DNA of 64,000 nucleotides from Nocardia spumae (GTDB lineage: Bacteria; Actinomycetota; Actinomycetes; Mycobacteriales; Mycobacteriaceae), in the NCBI RefSeq assembly GCF_020733635.1, contig NZ_JAJFZL010000001.1, positions 6,262,001-6,326,000 on the forward strand. Reading direction: 5' to 3'. A program made the translations under genes and the position numbers. The notes under the pieces are model-generated. The model had not been told where the DNA came from and made no database searches. It was given only the letters and a program-made list of their open reading frames with translations. Shown here piece after piece: positions 1 to 8,388 of this stretch (position 1 is the first letter of the stretch; every line of letters starts with the position of its first letter).

Positions 1-498
1 CGTCATGAAGGCCACGTTCGCGGCGTGATACCGACCGGATCCGGTATCGGCCGCCGGTACCGGTTCGCCCGCGAAGCCCATGCGCGGCTCGACGGACTGC
101 ACCCGAATCATCGCGCGCGGCACCGGATTGCCGGCACGATCGGATAATTCGATATCGATATCGGAGGCGCCGGCCCGATGGCCGAGAGTCACGGTCACCT
201 GATGGGTGAGCGTGCCGCCGTGCAGTACCACCGTCGAATCCCGCGCGGGCCACGACCACCACGCGATCGCGCCGATCGCGGCCACCACGACCACGACCGC
301 GCCGAGTACTCGCGATATCCGGCGCGGAGCCCGCCGTCCCGCACCGCCCACCGGATCGGCCGCGAACCGCTCGGGCGGATCGATCGACCGCGAATTCTGC
401 ACGGCGGCAGCGGAATCGGTGTCCGAGGTGGCGGATGGTGGCGCCGCGCGCGGCCCGGGGGACCCGGTACCGCGCGCATCATCGGGCCCGGCGCTCAT
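1..498 (-). CDS. FixH/YtkA-like membrane-anchored protein (C-terminus beyond window)
   Basis: Reading leftward from ATG at 498, 166 codons stay open to the window edge, so the C-terminus is missing. About 60 polar residues come first, then one hydrophobic segment (residues ~63-83), then an extracytoplasmic beta-rich stretch with DRAGNPVPRAMIRV and EPRMGFAG, the pattern of FixH/YtkA-type domains found in metal-handling exported proteins. The start overlaps the stop of the upstream gene by four bases (ATGA), so the two are probably translationally coupled. Function in copper or other metal handling is inferred from the family and the Met/His-rich partner; no metal site is proven here. Confidence 0.6.
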   Translation of the reverse strand, partial: MSAGPDDARGTGSPGPRAAPPSATSDTDSAAAVQNSRSIDPPERFAADPVGGAGRRAPRRISRVLGAVVVVVAAIGAIAWWSWPARDSTVVLHGGTLTHQVTVTLGHRAGASDIDIELSDRAGNPVPRAMIRVQSVEPRMGFAGEPVPAADTGSGRYHAANVAFMT

Positions 499-2069
499 CG
501 CGGCACTCCCGCACCGACCTCGAGCAGTACCGGAATCGTGAGGACGGTGTAGTTCCGTTCGACCTGGATCCATATCCGGTACGTGCCCGGGGCCGCGAAG
601 GTGTAGGTGAACGGCACGGCGGGACCGTAGGCGGCGACGGTTTCGTCGGGAGCGCTGTCTCCGTTCACGGGCGGCATCAGCATCGCGCCATCGGTCGACA
701 TATCGCCCATTCCGGGCATCTTCGCCATATGGTCGGCCGGCATCGCCCCCATCGAGTGGGCGTGACCCCACACCGGCGCCTGCTGGACCGCGGTGCCGAG
801 ATCGTTGTCGCCGGTGAGCGGTCCGGCGACGATCATATGCCCGACCATGCCGAGCCACGGCTGGAGTTCGGCGGTCCCGCCCACGGTCGCGGTCACCGTG
901 GCCGGGGCGCCGGCCCGGGCCGTGGTGGCGCTGACCCGGATCGGAATACCGTCGACAGCCGAGGTCGCGGCGCCGTCCGGGCCGGGACGCAGCGCCGCGC
1001 CGTCCTCCCGCCGATCGCCCGCGGCGCGATCGCCGCCGATATCGAAACCGGTTGCGGCGCGCACCATCTGGACACCGCCGCCGCGACGCTCGAGTTCCAC
1101 CGACAGGGCGTAGTGCCCGGCCTCGGGAGCGCTCACGCGCAACCGATACTCGCCCGGTCCGATCCGGATCGGATGCAGATGTGCGAGTCGCCCGCTCGGA
1201 CTCACCACCAGCGCATGGATCAGGGCCTCGTCCACGACGACCAGGTCGTCGACGGGAATGCCGGTCGCCGCGTCGATCAGGTTCAGCTCCAGATCTGCGG
1301 GCGTACCGGCTCGCGGCGGAACACCGGCGACCGACACCATGACCGGCGGACGGGAGTAGTCCGACAGCTGCGGTTGCCGCGCGGCATAGGGATCGGCGGC
1401 CTCGTCCACACTCGGATCGAGCTGTATGCCGGGCTGCGGCGGTAACGGCAGCGAGGTGGAGAGCATCGCGGCGGTGAGCGCGACCGCGACACCGGCCACC
1501 ACACCCGCTCCCGGCAGCAGCGCCCACGCACTGCGCCGGGCTCGGATCGCGACCACGGCGGCCACCGGCAACAGCACGCCGGCGACCACGAAGCCGCCGT
1601 ACACGAATCGCTCCGGCGGCGTGACGATCTGCGCGGGCACCACGAACGGGATCCGCGCCGCCCGGGCGCCGTCGTCGACCGCCAGTTCCCACGGTCCCGG
1701 GCGGTCCACCCGCAGCGTCGTCGAGAACATGCCGGGCGTACCGGCCAGCTCGACCGCGCCGCGCTCGGTGGGAGCGCCGGGGGCCGGCCTGTGCGCCGAT
1801 GACGCCGCGCCGGTCGGCGTGAGCTCGAGGGCCAGCCTTCCCGCGGCGGTCCCGGCATGTGCCACCACCTCGATCCGCAGTGGGCCCGGTACCGAGGTCA
1901 CCCGCCGCAGGATCACGGTGAGCTCGCGATCACCGAGGGTCTGCGCGATCGACACGTCCCCACCCGCCGCGGGCGCGTCTGCGGTGGCGGGCCCGGCGAC
2001 GACGAGCGCGAACACCACGCACTGTCCGGCGGCGAAGAGGCGGCCGACCGCGCGCGCTGCACATCTCAC
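495..2069 (-). CDS. exported membrane protein with His/Met-rich metal-binding-like C-terminal domain
   Basis: 524 aa from a GTG start. Residues 1-30 form a signal peptide ending near ATADA. A first extracytoplasmic domain is followed by two hydrophobic segments (about residues 155-210) and then a long exported part. That part contains HLHP, the pattern LQPWLGMVGH, and a Met/His-rich stretch at about residues 430-460 (HAHSMG, DHMAKMPGMG). These features are typical of exported copper-handling proteins with YtkA-like domains; I infer periplasmic-side metal binding. It forms a two-gene unit with the overlapping downstream gene. I do not recognise a specific orthologue. Confidence 0.6.
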   Translation of the reverse strand: MRCAARAVGRLFAAGQCVVFALVVAGPATADAPAAGGDVSIAQTLGDRELTVILRRVTSVPGPLRIEVVAHAGTAAGRLALELTPTGAASSAHRPAPGAPTERGAVELAGTPGMFSTTLRVDRPGPWELAVDDGARAARIPFVVPAQIVTPPERFVYGGFVVAGVLLPVAAVVAIRARRSAWALLPGAGVVAGVAVALTAAMLSTSLPLPPQPGIQLDPSVDEAADPYAARQPQLSDYSRPPVMVSVAGVPPRAGTPADLELNLIDAATGIPVDDLVVVDEALIHALVVSPSGRLAHLHPIRIGPGEYRLRVSAPEAGHYALSVELERRGGGVQMVRAATGFDIGGDRAAGDRREDGAALRPGPDGAATSAVDGIPIRVSATTARAGAPATVTATVGGTAELQPWLGMVGHMIVAGPLTGDNDLGTAVQQAPVWGHAHSMGAMPADHMAKMPGMGDMSTDGAMLMPPVNGDSAPDETVAAYGPAVPFTYTFAAPGTYRIWIQVERNYTVLTIPVLLEVGAGVPR

Positions 2070-2222
2070 GCGCCCATCCTAGGAACCTCCCCGCACCGAA
2101 ATCGTCATCACGAGAGCGGATTCCGCATCCCCCGCACGGGTGACACCGGGTGCGGCGAATCAGGGACGATCTCCGAGACGATCCGGTTGCGCGGCGATCG
2201 GGGCCTGTCGTGGCCGTTCTAA

Positions 2223-2240
2223 CTTACTCCAGAGTAAGAT
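2223..2240 (+). promoter_or_regulatory. perfect palindrome overlapping a -10 box just before the DUF4442 gene
   Basis: CTTACTC (2223-2229) and its exact reverse complement GAGTAAG (2232-2238) are separated by CA. The right arm runs into TAAGAT (2235-2240), a good actinobacterial -10 hexamer, six bases before the ATG at 2247. This fits a leaderless mRNA whose promoter would be blocked by a dimeric repressor, probably TetR-like. The regulator is not known. Confidence 0.55.
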
Positions 2241-2246
2241 GTGCTC

Positions 2247-2723
2247 ATGGCGAAAGAGACCGCAACTTATCGCGGCTGGAAGAAGCTGCCCGACAATCGG
2301 CTCGGACATGCGCTGTTCTCGGTCGGCATGATCGCCCGGGTCCCCTACTTCGGCACCGTCGTGCCGAACGTGGTGCGACTGGAACCCGGTCTGTGCGAGG
2401 TCACCGCGCCGAAATGGTTCGGTATCCACAACCATCTGGGCACCTTCCACGCGATCGCGGCCTGCAATCTGGCCGAGGTCGCGATGGGCATGCTCAGTGA
2501 GGCGACCGTGCCGACCACGCATCGCTGGATTCCCAAGGCGATGAACGTGCAGTATCTGACCAAGGCCGAATCCGGACTCCGCGCGATCGCGAAACTGGAC
2601 GAGATTCCGGACTTCACGACGCTCACGCAGGGATTCGAACTGGTCGTCCCGGTGTCGATCTACGACAAGCACGGTGTCGAGGTCGTACACGCCGACATCA
2701 CCACCTGGGTGACTCCGAAATAG
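2247..2723 (+). CDS. DUF4442 hotdog-fold protein, putative acyl-CoA thioesterase
   Basis: 158 aa with the DUF4442 hotdog layout: a hydrophobic N-terminal segment, then KWFGIHNHLGTFHAIAACNL, where the asparagine/histidine-rich turn precedes the long central helix, and a beta-rich C-terminal half. The family is related to PaaI-type thioesterases and probably acts on fatty acyl-CoA. I chose ATG 2247 over the in-frame GTG at 2241 because a -10 box ends six bases before 2247, which suits leaderless translation. It converges with the lipase gene. Confidence 0.7.
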   Translation: MAKETATYRGWKKLPDNRLGHALFSVGMIARVPYFGTVVPNVVRLEPGLCEVTAPKWFGIHNHLGTFHAIAACNLAEVAMGMLSEATVPTTHRWIPKAMNVQYLTKAESGLRAIAKLDEIPDFTTLTQGFELVVPVSIYDKHGVEVVHADITTWVTPK

Positions 2724-2747
2724 GTCGCTCGACGCGCCGGACCCGGC

Positions 2748-3671
2748 TCAGCAGGGCGGGGGCGGCGCGGCACCGGCGATCGCACTCACGATCTGAGCCA
2801 CGGCCCGCGGATTCGACAGCAGCTCGGCGTGGCCGACCGCCAGATTCGGGCAGCCGTCCTGGATCCAGACATTGCGATCCTCACCGTTGGGATCGGACAT
2901 CAGCGCGGTTTCCGGCGGGGTGATCACCTCGTCGGTGCGGCTCGCGATCGCGGTGTAGCGGATACCGGGACTGGTTTCCCCACCGGCGTTGAGCGCCGCC
3001 AAGGTCGGCGTGCCCGGAACCTGTTCGGCGCCCGCGGGACCGTAGACCTGCGCGGCGGTCTCCTGCCCGTTCAAGCCGAGCGCACCGTAGAACGGGTACA
3101 TCGAGGGCAGGCCGGAGAAGGTCGACCCGCGATAGGGCGTACCGACGGTGACCACGCTCGCGACCACCTCCGGATGCCGCCGTACCAGCTCCCGGATCTC
3201 GTTTCCGCCGGTCGAATGCCCCACCAGGATCGCCTTCGGGGCGCCGGTCACACCCCGGACCATGGTCACGAAGGCGGACAGCTCGCTGGCCTGGGAGGCG
3301 ATATCGGCCACGCCGTACGGAACATCGCCCATCAACGCGGTCGACATCGGTCCGAGACCGGGCCACACCGGTTTCGCGGCCCCGTTCAGACCGAGGTTCG
3401 GCAGCGGCACCCGGCCGGTGTCGGCGGCGAATACGCAGTATCCGAGCCGGCGTAGTTCCGGGGCCAGCACCGCGAAGCTGGATTGCGCGTCGGTCGCTGC
3501 CCCGTGGGCCAGGACCACGGGGTAGGGCTTGTCCGAGGTCGGTCGGCAGGCGAAATCGTTCGCGCCGGGCACGGGCGGCACCTCCACCGGAAACGCTTCG
3601 GTGTGAGGGGCGACAACGGCGATCAGGGCGCACACGAAAACGGCCACCACCGAGAACCGCATCGTACTCAT
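2748..3671 (-). CDS. secreted class-2 lipase (alpha/beta hydrolase)
   Basis: 307 aa. Residues 1-27 are a signal peptide ending HTEA. The mature enzyme has the oxyanion HG near residue 56, the nucleophile elbow GHSTGG with Ser153, an acidic candidate in RTDEVITP and the catalytic His in VGHAEL, the arrangement of actinomycete extracellular lipases (Lipase_2 family). Four or more cysteines suggest disulfides typical of exported lipases. The frame stays open far upstream to 4514, but that part overlaps the lycopene cyclase gene; the signal peptide fixes the start at the ATG at 3671 or 3662. Confidence 0.8.
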   Translation of the reverse strand: MSTMRFSVVAVFVCALIAVVAPHTEAFPVEVPPVPGANDFACRPTSDKPYPVVLAHGAATDAQSSFAVLAPELRRLGYCVFAADTGRVPLPNLGLNGAAKPVWPGLGPMSTALMGDVPYGVADIASQASELSAFVTMVRGVTGAPKAILVGHSTGGNEIRELVRRHPEVVASVVTVGTPYRGSTFSGLPSMYPFYGALGLNGQETAAQVYGPAGAEQVPGTPTLAALNAGGETSPGIRYTAIASRTDEVITPPETALMSDPNGEDRNVWIQDGCPNLAVGHAELLSNPRAVAQIVSAIAGAAPPPPC

Positions 3672-3875
3672 GTCAGCCCATGGTAGACGGACAATTGAGC
3701 AACACTTTATCGGCGCAGCGGAGAGGTCCATAACGGGTGATCGGCGATTTCGCGGCAATTCGGTATCGACCCCCCTCCGGGTATATCCGTTTCGCATCAC
3801 CGCACGTCCTGGCCGCGCGGCATCCGGCGGGCGGCCGCCGCGAGAGTGTGCTGCCGGGCTGAGAGAATGAGGGCT

Positions 3876-5111
3876 ATGAGTGCGCACCATATCCGCCGCG
3901 CCGATCTCTGTGTGGTCGGCCTCGGCCCGACCGGACGGGCCGTCGCCCACCGCGCCGTGCGGGCCGGCTTCGATGTGGTTGCTGTCGATCCGCGGCCCGA
4001 GCGGCTGTGGCCGCCGACCTTCTCCTGCTGGATCGACGAACTGCCACAGTGGTTGCCGCACAGCGCGATCGCCCAGCGCATCGAGGCGCCGGTGGTCTGG
4101 ACCCGGTCGCGGCATCGGATCGAACGCCCCTACTGCGTGCTGTCCAAACCCGGCCTGCGCGAGGCGCTTCCGCTCGACGACGCCACCGTCCTCACCGGGC
4201 GGGCCACCGTCGTCGGCGCGCACCGGGTGGAGCTGCAGGACGGCAGCACCGTCGACGCGACGACCGTCGTGGACACCCGCGGACTGGCCGCTCCCGGGAC
4301 CCGGCGGACCGCCAGCGCGCACGGCATCTTCGTGGACGCCGAGACGGCGGCCCCGATGGTCGGTGACGGCGAGGGACTGCTGCTGGACTGGCGCGACGAG
4401 AACGGAGCCGGCCCCGGCGAACCACCGTCGTTCCTCTACGCGGTGCCCTTGGGCGACGGCACGGTGATCTTCGAGGAGACCAGTCTCGGCCTGCGCGGCG
4501 GTATGCCGCAGCACGAGCTACGCCGCCGCACCCTGAATCGCCTGCTGGCGCACGGCATCCGGCTGCGCGGCGACGAACCCGCCGAGGCCGCGCACTATCC
4601 GCTGGACCAGCCACCGCCCCCGATGCGCGCCGGGCTGCGGACGCGCGATCCGATTCCGTTCGGCTCCCGCGGCGGCATGATGCATCCGTGCACTGGCTAC
4701 AGCGTCGCCGATTCGCTCGCCCTCGTGGACACCCTGATCGACGCCTTGCGCACCGGCGCCGACCCGGTCGAGGCACTGTGGCCGTGGCAGGCGCGACTGG
4801 TGTACTGGATGCGGATGCGCGGGATCTACGGTCTGGGCCGGCTCACCACAGCGCAGTCGATCTCGATGTTCGAGGCCTTCTTCACCGCCTCCCCGCGGCA
4901 GCAGCGGGCGTTGCTGTCCGCGCACGACGACTACGCGGCCCTCGGCGCGGTGTTGTTCATGACGGTGTCGCGGACCTGGCCGTTCCGCTGGCGCTTCGAT
5001 CTGGTCGGCTGGACCAACCGCGACCGCTGGGTCGGCTACGACTACCCGCCCGCGGGCTCAGACGCAGTTCTCGACCCAGTGCTTCCAGAGGATGGGAGCG
5101 TAGGCGGCTAG
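3876..5111 (+). CDS. lycopene cyclase-family flavoprotein
   Basis: 411 aa. The N-terminus has a dinucleotide-binding fold (LCVVGLGPTGRAVAHRAV) and the body matches CrtL/CrtY-type lycopene beta-cyclases, including PYCVLSKPGLREAL and MMHPCTGYSVADSL near residue 270. These enzymes close the beta-ionone ring of lycopene using reduced FAD at the membrane. No other carotenoid gene (crtE, crtB, crtI) is in the window, so the substrate is inferred from family only. The last 54 bases overlap the convergent SDR gene. Start ATG 3876 was chosen with GAGAG at 3861-3865 as ribosome binding site. Confidence 0.75.
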   Translation: MSAHHIRRADLCVVGLGPTGRAVAHRAVRAGFDVVAVDPRPERLWPPTFSCWIDELPQWLPHSAIAQRIEAPVVWTRSRHRIERPYCVLSKPGLREALPLDDATVLTGRATVVGAHRVELQDGSTVDATTVVDTRGLAAPGTRRTASAHGIFVDAETAAPMVGDGEGLLLDWRDENGAGPGEPPSFLYAVPLGDGTVIFEETSLGLRGGMPQHELRRRTLNRLLAHGIRLRGDEPAEAAHYPLDQPPPPMRAGLRTRDPIPFGSRGGMMHPCTGYSVADSLALVDTLIDALRTGADPVEALWPWQARLVYWMRMRGIYGLGRLTTAQSISMFEAFFTASPRQQRALLSAHDDYAALGAVLFMTVSRTWPFRWRFDLVGWTNRDRWVGYDYPPAGSDAVLDPVLPEDGSVGG

Positions 5112-6086
5112 CGGCGGCACCCGGATATCGGTTCCGGCCAGCGCGGCGGTGGTGTTGCGGCAGTCGAACCAGCAGCCGAATTCGGTGGAGTCGAGAATGT
5201 CCTGCGGTACGCCGAGCGCGGCGACCAACCGGCCGACACCCGGCACACCACGCAGCGCCTCCAGACTCTGCTTGGGCATCACCTCGAGCAGATGTGGCGA
5301 TCCGGCCTGCTCGGCGAACAGGTTGAGCACGTCGACCGTCCCCTGCCGGCGTGGGTCGACCAGATGGTAGGTCGTACCGTCGCCGCCGGGCCGATGGGCG
5401 ATGTGGTCGATGGCACGCGCGACGAAATCGACCGGCACCACATTGGTTTCACCGAGTTTCGGGACCAGGATGGGCAGCAGCCGGGGTAGCTGGGCTGCCA
5501 TGCGCAACAGCCGGAACACGGCGTAGGGACCGGCGAGGCGATCGACGTCACCGGTACGGGAGTGGCCGATCACGATCGAGGGCCGGTAGATCCGCCAGCC
5601 GACCGCGCAGCCGTCACGCACCATCCGTTCGGCTTCGACGGCGGCGCGCTGCTCCGCGGTCGGCAGCCGCTGCCCGATATCGAACATATCCTCGGCGAAC
5701 AGCCCCTCGGCCGCACCCGCCACCTCGACGGTCGAAATGTGGTGCAATACACCGGCGTTGACCTCGGCGGCGAACTCGACCACCTGCCGGGTGCCGGCGC
5801 CGGCACAGGTGGTGTCGAATCCCCCCGCCAGATGGAAGATGTGCCCGATCGAATCGCTGTGCCGGCGTACCCATTCCGGATCGATGCCCAGGCCCGGCCG
5901 GGACAGATCACCGCGAACCGCATGCAACCGGTCACCGCCGGCCCAGCCGCGCGCGAACCGATCGAACCGATGGGCGGCATCGGCGCCGGGCCGCACCAGT
6001 ACGTGCACCTCATCGCCGCGCGCGAGCAGCGAGGGGACAAGATAGCGACCGATCCACCCAGTAGCCCCGGTTATCAGGTACGCCAT
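5058..6086 (-). CDS. extended SDR, fatty acyl-CoA reductase-like N-terminal domain, active-site motif not conserved
   Basis: 342 aa. TGATGWIGRYL at residues 7-17 is the NAD(P) glycine motif; DLSRPGLG, LAGGFD and VPVDFVARAI fit the extended SDR family close to AcrA1-like and thioester-reductase domains. It is only the SDR half: no second reductase domain follows. The HHISTVEV strand is present, but where the family has YxxxK before the FEAER-like helix this protein reads EQRAA (residues 145-149, bases 5640-5654), so both catalytic Tyr and Lys seem absent. Its 3' end overlaps the convergent cyclase gene by 54 bases. Confidence 0.7.
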   Translation of the reverse strand: MAYLITGATGWIGRYLVPSLLARGDEVHVLVRPGADAAHRFDRFARGWAGGDRLHAVRGDLSRPGLGIDPEWVRRHSDSIGHIFHLAGGFDTTCAGAGTRQVVEFAAEVNAGVLHHISTVEVAGAAEGLFAEDMFDIGQRLPTAEQRAAVEAERMVRDGCAVGWRIYRPSIVIGHSRTGDVDRLAGPYAVFRLLRMAAQLPRLLPILVPKLGETNVVPVDFVARAIDHIAHRPGGDGTTYHLVDPRRQGTVDVLNLFAEQAGSPHLLEVMPKQSLEALRGVPGVGRLVAALGVPQDILDSTEFGCWFDCRNTTAALAGTDIRVPPLAAYAPILWKHWVENCV

Positions 6087-6166
6087 GGCGTCAGCCTAAG
6101 CCGCGCCGGGGCCCGGATACGGCAACGACGCGGCTACCGAACCGGGCTCCCCATCAGGCATGACGG

Positions 6167-6961
6167 CTAGTGCGCGAAGACCGCCTTGCGCTTACCCAGC
6201 ATCGCCGCCGCGCCCTCCGCGAAATCGGGCGAGCGCAGCAATTCGGACTGCCCTTCCTTCTCCGCGGCCAGGGCCTCGTCGAGTGAGGCCAGCGCCGCGC
6301 GATTGAGAGTGCGCTTGGTGAGTTCGAGGGCGCGCCGGGGACCGTGGGCGAGCTTCGTGGCGACCGCCTCGACCTTGGCGTCGAGTTCCTCGACCGGCAG
6401 CACCCCGGCGAGCAGGCCGCGGCGGTGGGCCTCGGCGACGGGCAGGCGTTCGCCCAGCAGCGCCAGCTCCGCGGCCAGCGCACGACCGGAGGCGGCCGCC
6501 ACCAGCGCCGCGGCGCCGCCGTCGGGCATCAGGCCGATGTTGATGAACGCCTGTAGCAGATACGCTTCCTCGCTCGCGTAGGTGAAGTCGGCGGAAAGGG
6601 CCAGCGCCACACCGATTCCCGCGGCCGCGCCGCGCACCCGGGCCACCACCGGCACCGGCGCGTCGATGATGGCGCGCACCATGCGGTTGGCGCCGTCCAT
6701 CGTCATCTCCGGCGTGATGCCCCGGCTCTTCTCGGCGGCGGCGGAGGACAGATCCGCGCCGGTGCAGAAATCGCCCCCGGCACCGGTCAGCACCACGACG
6801 CGGATCGCCGGGTCCTCGGCGACCCTCAGGAAGGTGTCCCCCAGCGCGATCATGGCGTCGTAGCTGAGGGCGTTCTTACGACCGGGATTGTCGATGGTGA
6901 CCCGTAAGACGCGATCGTCGGCCACGATGGTGAGGCCGGGGGTGTGGTCGTGATCGCTCAT
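6167..6961 (-). CDS. enoyl-CoA hydratase/isomerase family protein (PaaG-like)
   Basis: 264 aa, full crotonase length. CTGADLSS and RGAAAGIGVALAL form the CoA oxyanion regions. The two glutamates of classical enoyl-CoA hydratase are replaced (Ala119 and Phe139), while QAFINIGLMPDGG carries an aspartate (Asp147) in the position used by PaaG-type and dienoyl-CoA isomerases. I therefore favour an acyl-CoA isomerase over a hydratase. It diverges from the double-TetR regulator, which probably controls it. Confidence 0.75.
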   Translation of the reverse strand: MSDHDHTPGLTIVADDRVLRVTIDNPGRKNALSYDAMIALGDTFLRVAEDPAIRVVVLTGAGGDFCTGADLSSAAAEKSRGITPEMTMDGANRMVRAIIDAPVPVVARVRGAAAGIGVALALSADFTYASEEAYLLQAFINIGLMPDGGAAALVAAASGRALAAELALLGERLPVAEAHRRGLLAGVLPVEELDAKVEAVATKLAHGPRRALELTKRTLNRAALASLDEALAAEKEGQSELLRSPDFAEGAAAMLGKRKAVFAH

Positions 6962-7008
6962 GGTTACTCCCAGGTGGGCCGCCGACGGTGGCGGCGAGAC
7001 GAGAATGA

Positions 7009-7037
7009 TGGTTAACTTTGCGAATTGTGGTTAACTT
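7009..7037. promoter_or_regulatory. two direct copies of TGGTTAACTT between crotonase and TetR genes
   Basis: TGGTTAACTT occurs at 7009-7018 and 7028-7037, 19 bases apart (about two helical turns), each containing the self-complementary GTTAAC. The sites lie in the divergent intergenic region beside a regulator with two DNA-binding domains, so they are the obvious candidate operator. Confidence 0.5.
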
Positions 7038-7106
7038 ATGTTGACTTGTCCGGCGCTGTCAACCAGCCGGCGCCGCCGACGAGCCGATATGCAGAAGGAG
7101 AGGTGT

Positions 7107-8357
7107 ATGGTCGCGGATCGCAGCGAGGCCGGGCTCGCATCCGCGCGACCGGGTAGCACCACGACGACCCGGCGTCGACCCAAGAATCGCAAGGCACAGA
7201 TCGTGCGCGTGGCCGCACGCGCCTTCAGCGAACGCGGCTACCACCCGGTCGGCGTGGACGAGATCGCCGCCGAGGTCGGCATCTCCGGTCCCGCGCTCTA
7301 CCGCCACTTCGCCAACAAGTACGCGCTGCTGGTGGCCGCCGCCGAGAACGGCGCCCAGCAACTGCTCGACGCCGCCCGCACTGCCGACGAACCCGGCCTG
7401 GATCCGAAATCGCGGCTCACGGCCCTGATCCGCGCACTGGCCGAGCACACCATCGACGTACGCCGCGAAGGCGGGCTGTACCGGTGGGAACGCCGCTACC
7501 TGGAACCCGAGGATCGCGCCCGGATCCGGGTGATCTACGACGAGTTGCAGGACGTGATCGAATCCGCGGTCGCCGCGCTGCGCCCGGAGGCACCGCCCGC
7601 CGACGTCGCACTGCTGGCGACCGGAATGCTCGGCGTGATCGGCAGCATCACCACCCATCGGACCGCGCTGTCGAATACTCGGCTCACCGACCTCATGCTC
7701 GATATGTGCTGGTCGATCCTGCACACCGAACTGCCGCCACTACCCGACGCCACGACCTCCGCCACGCCGGTGCGTGGCCTGCCGCTGAGTTCCAAACGCG
7801 AACAGCTGCTCACCGAGGCGATCCGGATCTTCGGCAGGCAGGGATACCACGAGGCCAGTATCGAGCAGATCGGCGCGGCGGTCGGGATCAACGCCTCCAG
7901 CGTCTACCGCTATTTCGCGAGTAAATCCGATCTGCTGGCCGCCGCCTTCCACCGCACCGGTGAGCGGGTCGCGATCGCGAATTCCGAAGCGCTGGCCGAG
8001 GCGACCAGCCGTTCGGATGCCGCGCTGCGCATCGCCGGCCGGTTCGCGCGACTGACCTTCGCGATGCCGGAGATCCTGCCGGTCTACTTCGCCGAGTTCT
8101 CGAATCTGCCCGCCTCCGAACAGCAGAAGCTGCGTTCGGTGCAACGGCAGAACGTGCTGGAGTGGGCCCACCTGCTCGACGACGATTCGGCCGAGGCCCG
8201 GTGCCGGGTCCACGCGGCGATCGCCCAGGTGATCGACGCGGGCCGCCGCATGCGCTTCGAGAACCGCCCGGAGAATGTAGCCCGCGTGTGCGCGTTGATG
8301 GAAGCGGTTCTGCTCGGCTGGAATTCACCGTCGGAGCAGGCGCAGCCCGCACAGTGA
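7107..8357 (+). CDS. tandem TetR/AcrR-family regulator with two HTH domains
   Basis: 416 aa. One TetR N-terminal domain lies at about residues 28-75 (GYHPVGVDEIAAEVGISGPALYRHFANK) and a second at about 228-275 (GYHEASIEQIGAAVGINASSVYRYFASK in outline), each followed by a helical ligand-type region, so this is a natural fusion of two regulators. Double-TetR proteins occur in mycobacteria and Nocardia next to fatty-acid genes. ATG 7107 was preferred because AGAAGGAGAGG (7093-7103) precedes it at correct spacing. Likely represses itself and the divergent crotonase; ligand unknown, acyl-CoA is a guess. Confidence 0.8.
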   Translation: MVADRSEAGLASARPGSTTTTRRRPKNRKAQIVRVAARAFSERGYHPVGVDEIAAEVGISGPALYRHFANKYALLVAAAENGAQQLLDAARTADEPGLDPKSRLTALIRALAEHTIDVRREGGLYRWERRYLEPEDRARIRVIYDELQDVIESAVAALRPEAPPADVALLATGMLGVIGSITTHRTALSNTRLTDLMLDMCWSILHTELPPLPDATTSATPVRGLPLSSKREQLLTEAIRIFGRQGYHEASIEQIGAAVGINASSVYRYFASKSDLLAAAFHRTGERVAIANSEALAEATSRSDAALRIAGRFARLTFAMPEILPVYFAEFSNLPASEQQKLRSVQRQNVLEWAHLLDDDSAEARCRVHAAIAQVIDAGRRMRFENRPENVARVCALMEAVLLGWNSPSEQAQPAQ

Positions 8358-8362
8358 GCCGT

Positions 8363-8386
8363 CGGCGGCGCGGGGACGCGCCGCCG
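8363..8386. terminator. hairpin between convergent TetR and ALDH-like genes
   Basis: A perfect 10-bp stem (CGGCGGCGCG with its complement) and a GGGA loop fill the 31-base gap between two converging stop codons. It could end transcripts from both sides; there is no U-tract, as is usual in high-GC actinomycetes. Confidence 0.6.
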
Positions 8387-8388
8387 GA

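Noticed and set aside
3672..4514. N-terminal extension of the lipase frame
   Set aside because: It is antisense to the cyclase gene and would bury the signal peptide inside the protein.
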